45,238 bases of DNA from Thermodesulfovibrionales bacterium (GTDB lineage: Bacteria > Nitrospirota > Thermodesulfovibrionia > Thermodesulfovibrionales > Dissulfurispiraceae), in the NCBI GenBank assembly GCA_026415695.1, contig JAOAGP010000056.1, forward strand, positions 1 through 45,238, written 5' to 3'. Under the pieces are notes generated by a model, which saw only the letters and a program-made list of their open reading frames with translations, ran no database searches and was not told where the DNA came from. Positions 42,646 to 45,238 of the stretch are shown in pieces. Within the stretch, counting starts at the first letter, position 1, and each line of letters opens with the position of its first letter. A program made the position numbers and the translations under genes.

Positions 42646-43701
42646 ATGCTATTTAAGAAAAGTCAGACAATTGGGTTAGATGTAGGTTCAGGATACATAA
42701 AATTAGTGCGTATCAATGAAACGAAAACCGGTCAAGAATTGTCCTTATTTGATTTCATAGCAACACCACATGGGGCAATAGTTGACGGTATCATTGAAGA
42801 TAGAAGTCTTGTAGTTCAAGCAATACAAGAGCTCCTTGCAAAAAATAAGATTAAAGATGCTGATGTGGTTACTGCCGTTGCTGGTCATTCATCTGTAATA
42901 GTTAAAAGGATAACAATTCCCAAGATGTCTGAAGAAGAACTATCAAAATCAATAAAGGTAGAGGCAGAACAGTATATCCCATTTGATATAAACGATGTTA
43001 ATATTGACTTTCAGATTTTGGGTGATAGCAAGTTTGAAGCAGGTCAGATGGATATTATCCTTGTTGCTGCGAAGAAGAATGTATTAAACGACTACGCGGA
43101 GGCATTAGAAACAACAGGACTTACTCCAGTGGTAATTGATGTTTGTCATTTTGCAGTAAGCAATGCATTTGAATTTAGCTATGGTGTTTTGGACAATGAG
43201 TGCATAGCACTTGTAAACATAGGTGCAAATTCCACAAATCTTATAATCGTAAAAGGTGGATATTCGCTTTTTACAAGGGATACACCGATTGGGGGAAATG
43301 TTCATACAGAAGCATTAATGAGTGATCTGAATCTTACTCTTGAGGATGCCGAAAGGGCAAAGAGAGGATTGTCCGTTGAGGGTATTAGTCCGGAGCAAGT
43401 AAACCAGATTATACTAAACTCAAGTGAAGAGATATTCTCTGACATACAAAGGTCAATGGATTTCTTTAGAAGCAGTATAAGCGATGAGGAGATTACAAAG
43501 ATAGTTTTAAGTGGTGGGTTAGCACTAACAAATGGTTTCAAAGAAACACTGGCAGAAAGGGTTTTGATGCCAGTTGAGCTGCTTGACCCTTTTAAAAATT
43601 TGGCCATAAACCCGAAGCTTGATGATAAGTTTATAAAAGACATGGCTCCAATTGGTGTTGTAGCTACAGGATTGGCTATGAGAAGGTCAGGAGACAAATA
43701 A
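42646..43701 (+). CDS. pilM: type IV pilus assembly protein PilM
   Basis: 351 residues; an actin-like cytoplasmic ATP-binding protein that links to PilN and aligns the pilus machine. The phosphate-1 loop is IGLDVGSGYIKLVRI (about 9-23), followed by the FtsA-like subdomain with VAGHSSVIVKRITIPKM, the phosphate-2 region (ALVNIGANSTNLIIV) and adenosine loop LSGGLALTNGF. EAEQYIPFDINDV is a PilM hallmark. The promoter ends 6 bases before the ATG, so it may be translated from a leaderless mRNA; no ribosome site is seen. It is first in a pilM-N-O-P operon. Confidence 0.96.
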   Translation: MLFKKSQTIGLDVGSGYIKLVRINETKTGQELSLFDFIATPHGAIVDGIIEDRSLVVQAIQELLAKNKIKDADVVTAVAGHSSVIVKRITIPKMSEEELSKSIKVEAEQYIPFDINDVNIDFQILGDSKFEAGQMDIILVAAKKNVLNDYAEALETTGLTPVVIDVCHFAVSNAFEFSYGVLDNECIALVNIGANSTNLIIVKGGYSLFTRDTPIGGNVHTEALMSDLNLTLEDAERAKRGLSVEGISPEQVNQIILNSSEEIFSDIQRSMDFFRSSISDEEITKIVLSGGLALTNGFKETLAERVLMPVELLDPFKNLAINPKLDDKFIKDMAPIGVVATGLAMRRSGDK

Positions 43702-43704
43702 GCA

Positions 43705-44253
43705 ATGATAAAGATAAATCTCATTGGTGAAGAAAAAAGAAAGCGGAAGAAAAAACCACTTCAGATTAAGAATGTGACCTTTTTGTTTTTAGTGATTATG
43801 GGGTTAACCATACTCATTAATGGTGGTGCCTTCCTTTATTTATATCTCACCGTTAGTAGTCTTGAGGAGAAAAAGAAGGCAAATGATACTGTGCTATCTG
43901 ATTTAAACAAGAAGATTGCAGAGGTCAAGAGACTTGAAGAATTGAATCAAGAGATAAATAAAAGAAAAGGCATAATACAAAAGTTGACAAAGAATAAAAG
44001 CGTTCCTGTCAGGATACTCAATGAGGTCAACTCAACACTGCCAGAGGGAATATGGCTAAACAAGATTGAATATAAAGGTAATAATGTAAACATTGAAGGC
44101 ACAGCCCTTACAAACATAGCGGTTGTTTCATTCATAGAGAATCTCAAAAATTCAAAGCTGGCTAATAATGTGTTTTTACAGGAATCAAATCAGGTTGAGT
44201 TTGAAAAGGTGCCTGTTTATAGGTTTAAACTTACCTTTGAGGTAAATGTATGA
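43705..44253 (+). CDS. pilN: type IV pilus assembly protein PilN
   Basis: 182 residues. It starts MIKINLIGEEKRKRKKK, whose INLI segment is the PilM-binding tail of PilN. One membrane helix (about 25-48) is followed by a periplasmic coiled coil (about 50-95) and a ferredoxin-like fold (LNEVNSTLPEGIWLNKIEYK onward). It forms the inner-membrane alignment complex with PilO. It begins 3 bases after the pilM stop behind GGAG, and overlaps pilO by 4 bases. Confidence 0.95.
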   Translation: MIKINLIGEEKRKRKKKPLQIKNVTFLFLVIMGLTILINGGAFLYLYLTVSSLEEKKKANDTVLSDLNKKIAEVKRLEELNQEINKRKGIIQKLTKNKSVPVRILNEVNSTLPEGIWLNKIEYKGNNVNIEGTALTNIAVVSFIENLKNSKLANNVFLQESNQVEFEKVPVYRFKLTFEVNV

Positions 44254-44897
44254 ACCTATCGCTTAAACTACCAAAGATTGATTTAGAGACTCTACCAAAA
44301 CAGCAAAAACAGCTGCTACTCATTGTATTACCGCTATTGATTACCGCACTTGTTGGTTATTTTGTATGTTATCCACTGTATGAGGACATGGTGAAACTTG
44401 AGCAAGAGACAACTAAACAACAAAAAGAAATAGACTCTGCAAAGGTAAAAGCGGCAAATCTCCCCAAAGTAAAGGCTGAATATACAAAGGTGCAGGCAGA
44501 GTTGAAGGAACTTGAAAAACAACTTCCTGAAGAAAAAGAGGTTTCTGGCTTGCTCAAAAAGGTATCAGAACTTGGCACAAAGGCAGAACTTCAAGTCTTA
44601 AAATGGAAACCAAAGGACAAGACACTACATCAAAGTAAAGAGGTTTATGAAATACCAGTGGAGGTTGAGTTACGAGGGCAGTATCATAGTTTTGGTCAGT
44701 TTTACAGTAATGTCACAAAGCTTGAAAGGATTGTGAATGTTTCTGACATAAATATGGCAAATGCAGGTATTAAGGCAAGACCTAATGAACTTAAGTTGAG
44801 TTGTCTTATAACAACATATTCTGTTTTAACGGACAAGGAAAGAGAAGAGATAAAGAAAAAAGAGAAGGAAGAAAAAGAAAAGAAGGAGAAGAAATGA
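44250..44897 (+). CDS. pilO: type IV pilus assembly protein PilO
   Basis: 215 residues. After a short cytoplasmic tail there is one membrane helix (about 22-42), a periplasmic coiled coil rich in Glu/Lys (about 45-95), and a ferredoxin-like domain (VPVEVELRGQYHSFGQFYSN is the conserved PilO segment, here read with EI before PVEV). The C-terminus ends in a 25-residue, almost pure Lys/Glu tail, longer than usual. It dimerises with PilN. ATGA overlaps join it to pilN and pilP. Confidence 0.94.
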   Translation: MNLSLKLPKIDLETLPKQQKQLLLIVLPLLITALVGYFVCYPLYEDMVKLEQETTKQQKEIDSAKVKAANLPKVKAEYTKVQAELKELEKQLPEEKEVSGLLKKVSELGTKAELQVLKWKPKDKTLHQSKEVYEIPVEVELRGQYHSFGQFYSNVTKLERIVNVSDINMANAGIKARPNELKLSCLITTYSVLTDKEREEIKKKEKEEKEKKEKK

Positions 44898-45238
44898 GAG
44901 CAGTCATTAAAATCCTTTTTTTTATTGTTATCTCCTTATTTTTGTTTAGCGGAGTGAGTCAAGCCGTAGATGTTCAAGATGAACAGCAAAAGCTCAAGTC
45001 TGCTATTGAAAAGGCAAAAAAACCAGTTGAGGCGGCAAAGGATATCTTGCCTTCTGTTCCTGCTATAGGCAAATCAGAACAAAAAGGATCTGCACAACAA
45101 CAAGCAGGACAAACCGCTGGCAGTGTCCAACAAACGCAACAGACAGATATTGTGGAATATGTTTATTTAGGTAAAAGAGACCCTTTCATGCCTCTGATAA
45201 AGCAGGAAACAGAAAAGAAAAAAGGTGGTTCACCACTT
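44894..45238 (+). CDS. pilP: type IV pilus assembly protein PilP, 3' end cut by window edge
   Basis: 115 codons are visible before the window ends. A hydrophobic N-terminus (IKILFFIVISLFLFSG, ending SQA) looks like a signal peptide without a lipobox Cys, whereas many PilP proteins are lipoproteins. A long Gln/Ala/Lys-rich linker (about 30-85) follows, then YVYLGKRDPFMPL, the first conserved strand of the PilP domain that contacts the PilQ secretin. GAAGGAG lies before the ATG, which overlaps the pilO stop. pilQ would be expected just outside the window. Confidence 0.9.
   Translation, partial: MRAVIKILFFIVISLFLFSGVSQAVDVQDEQQKLKSAIEKAKKPVEAAKDILPSVPAIGKSEQKGSAQQQAGQTAGSVQQTQQTDIVEYVYLGKRDPFMPLIKQETEKKKGGSPL

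Noticed and set aside
1-45238. CRISPR arrays, insertion sequences, prophage genes, tRNA or rRNA genes
   Set aside because: Reading both strands I saw no regularly spaced repeats, transposase or integrase motifs, or tRNA T-loop/acceptor pairs. A dedicated scan (tRNAscan-SE, Infernal) would be needed to exclude small RNAs.

Overview
The window is AT-rich and densely packed with genes. No stretch over 300 bases lacks a gene; the largest gap is about 185 bases. The gene set suggests a Gram-negative, largely anaerobic or microaerophilic bacterium: type IV pilus assembly genes (pilM-N-O-P), a DUF2155 lipoprotein, a periplasmic three-haem cytochrome, rubredoxin, ADP-forming acyl-CoA synthetase, pyruvate phosphate dikinase and an iron-sulfur flavoprotein-like protein. 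The combination resembles Nitrospirota (Thermodesulfovibrionia-like) or Desulfobacterota. This is inference from gene content, because the window has no rRNA marker. I saw no tRNA, rRNA, CRISPR array, insertion sequence or phage gene. It reads as ordinary chromosome.

Layout. Positions 1-8923 (minus strand): an MFS transporter cut by the left edge, a glycosyltransferase-like protein, a PhoU-like DUF47 protein and a PhoR-type histidine kinase without a response regulator, then a chemotaxis receptor, metG and ricT. Positions 9108-10230 (plus): a DUF2155 lipoprotein and a degenerate HsdR-N-like protein. Positions 10243-11674 (minus): a REC-REC-GGDEF diguanylate cyclase behind a small CX4C rubredoxin. 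Positions 11830-12141 (plus): a three-haem cytochrome. Positions 12181-16344 (minus): ilvE, a BioD-like/DRTGG protein and ADP-forming acyl-CoA synthetase. Positions 16477-20114 (plus): ftsK, a psiE-like gene, yajQ and a macro-domain gene. Positions 20228-28190 (plus) form a long, tightly coupled run: yajC, secD, secF, recJ, panB, bacteriohemerythrin, a receiver-like protein, nnr and a 36-codon ORF. Then come ppdK (28284-31061) and hflX, a PHP phosphoesterase and a flavoprotein (31089-33979).

Positions 34012-42574 hold two branched-chain-type ABC transporter clusters pointing away from each other. The minus-strand livK-H-M-G-F is complete. The plus-strand livH-M-G-F has no binding protein. A solitary NuoE-like [2Fe-2S] protein lies between them. 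The right edge enters a pilM-N-O-P operon, with pilP cut by the window end.

How the genes fit together. Two Liv transporters, a branched-chain aminotransferase and an ADP-forming acyl-CoA synthetase with its DRTGG partner could form a route from imported amino acids through 2-oxoacids and acyl-CoA to ATP, with PPDK linking pyruvate to gluconeogenesis. The oxidoreductase that would make acyl-CoA is not in the window, so this is a hypothesis. A second theme is unusual translation starts. Several transcription-unit-first genes (pilM, ftsK, the second livH) have a good -10 box only about 5-11 bases before the ATG and no Shine-Dalgarno sequence, which suggests leaderless or very short-leader mRNAs. 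Genes inside operons usually have strong GGAGG sites, several of which contain a decoy in-frame ATG or TTG.
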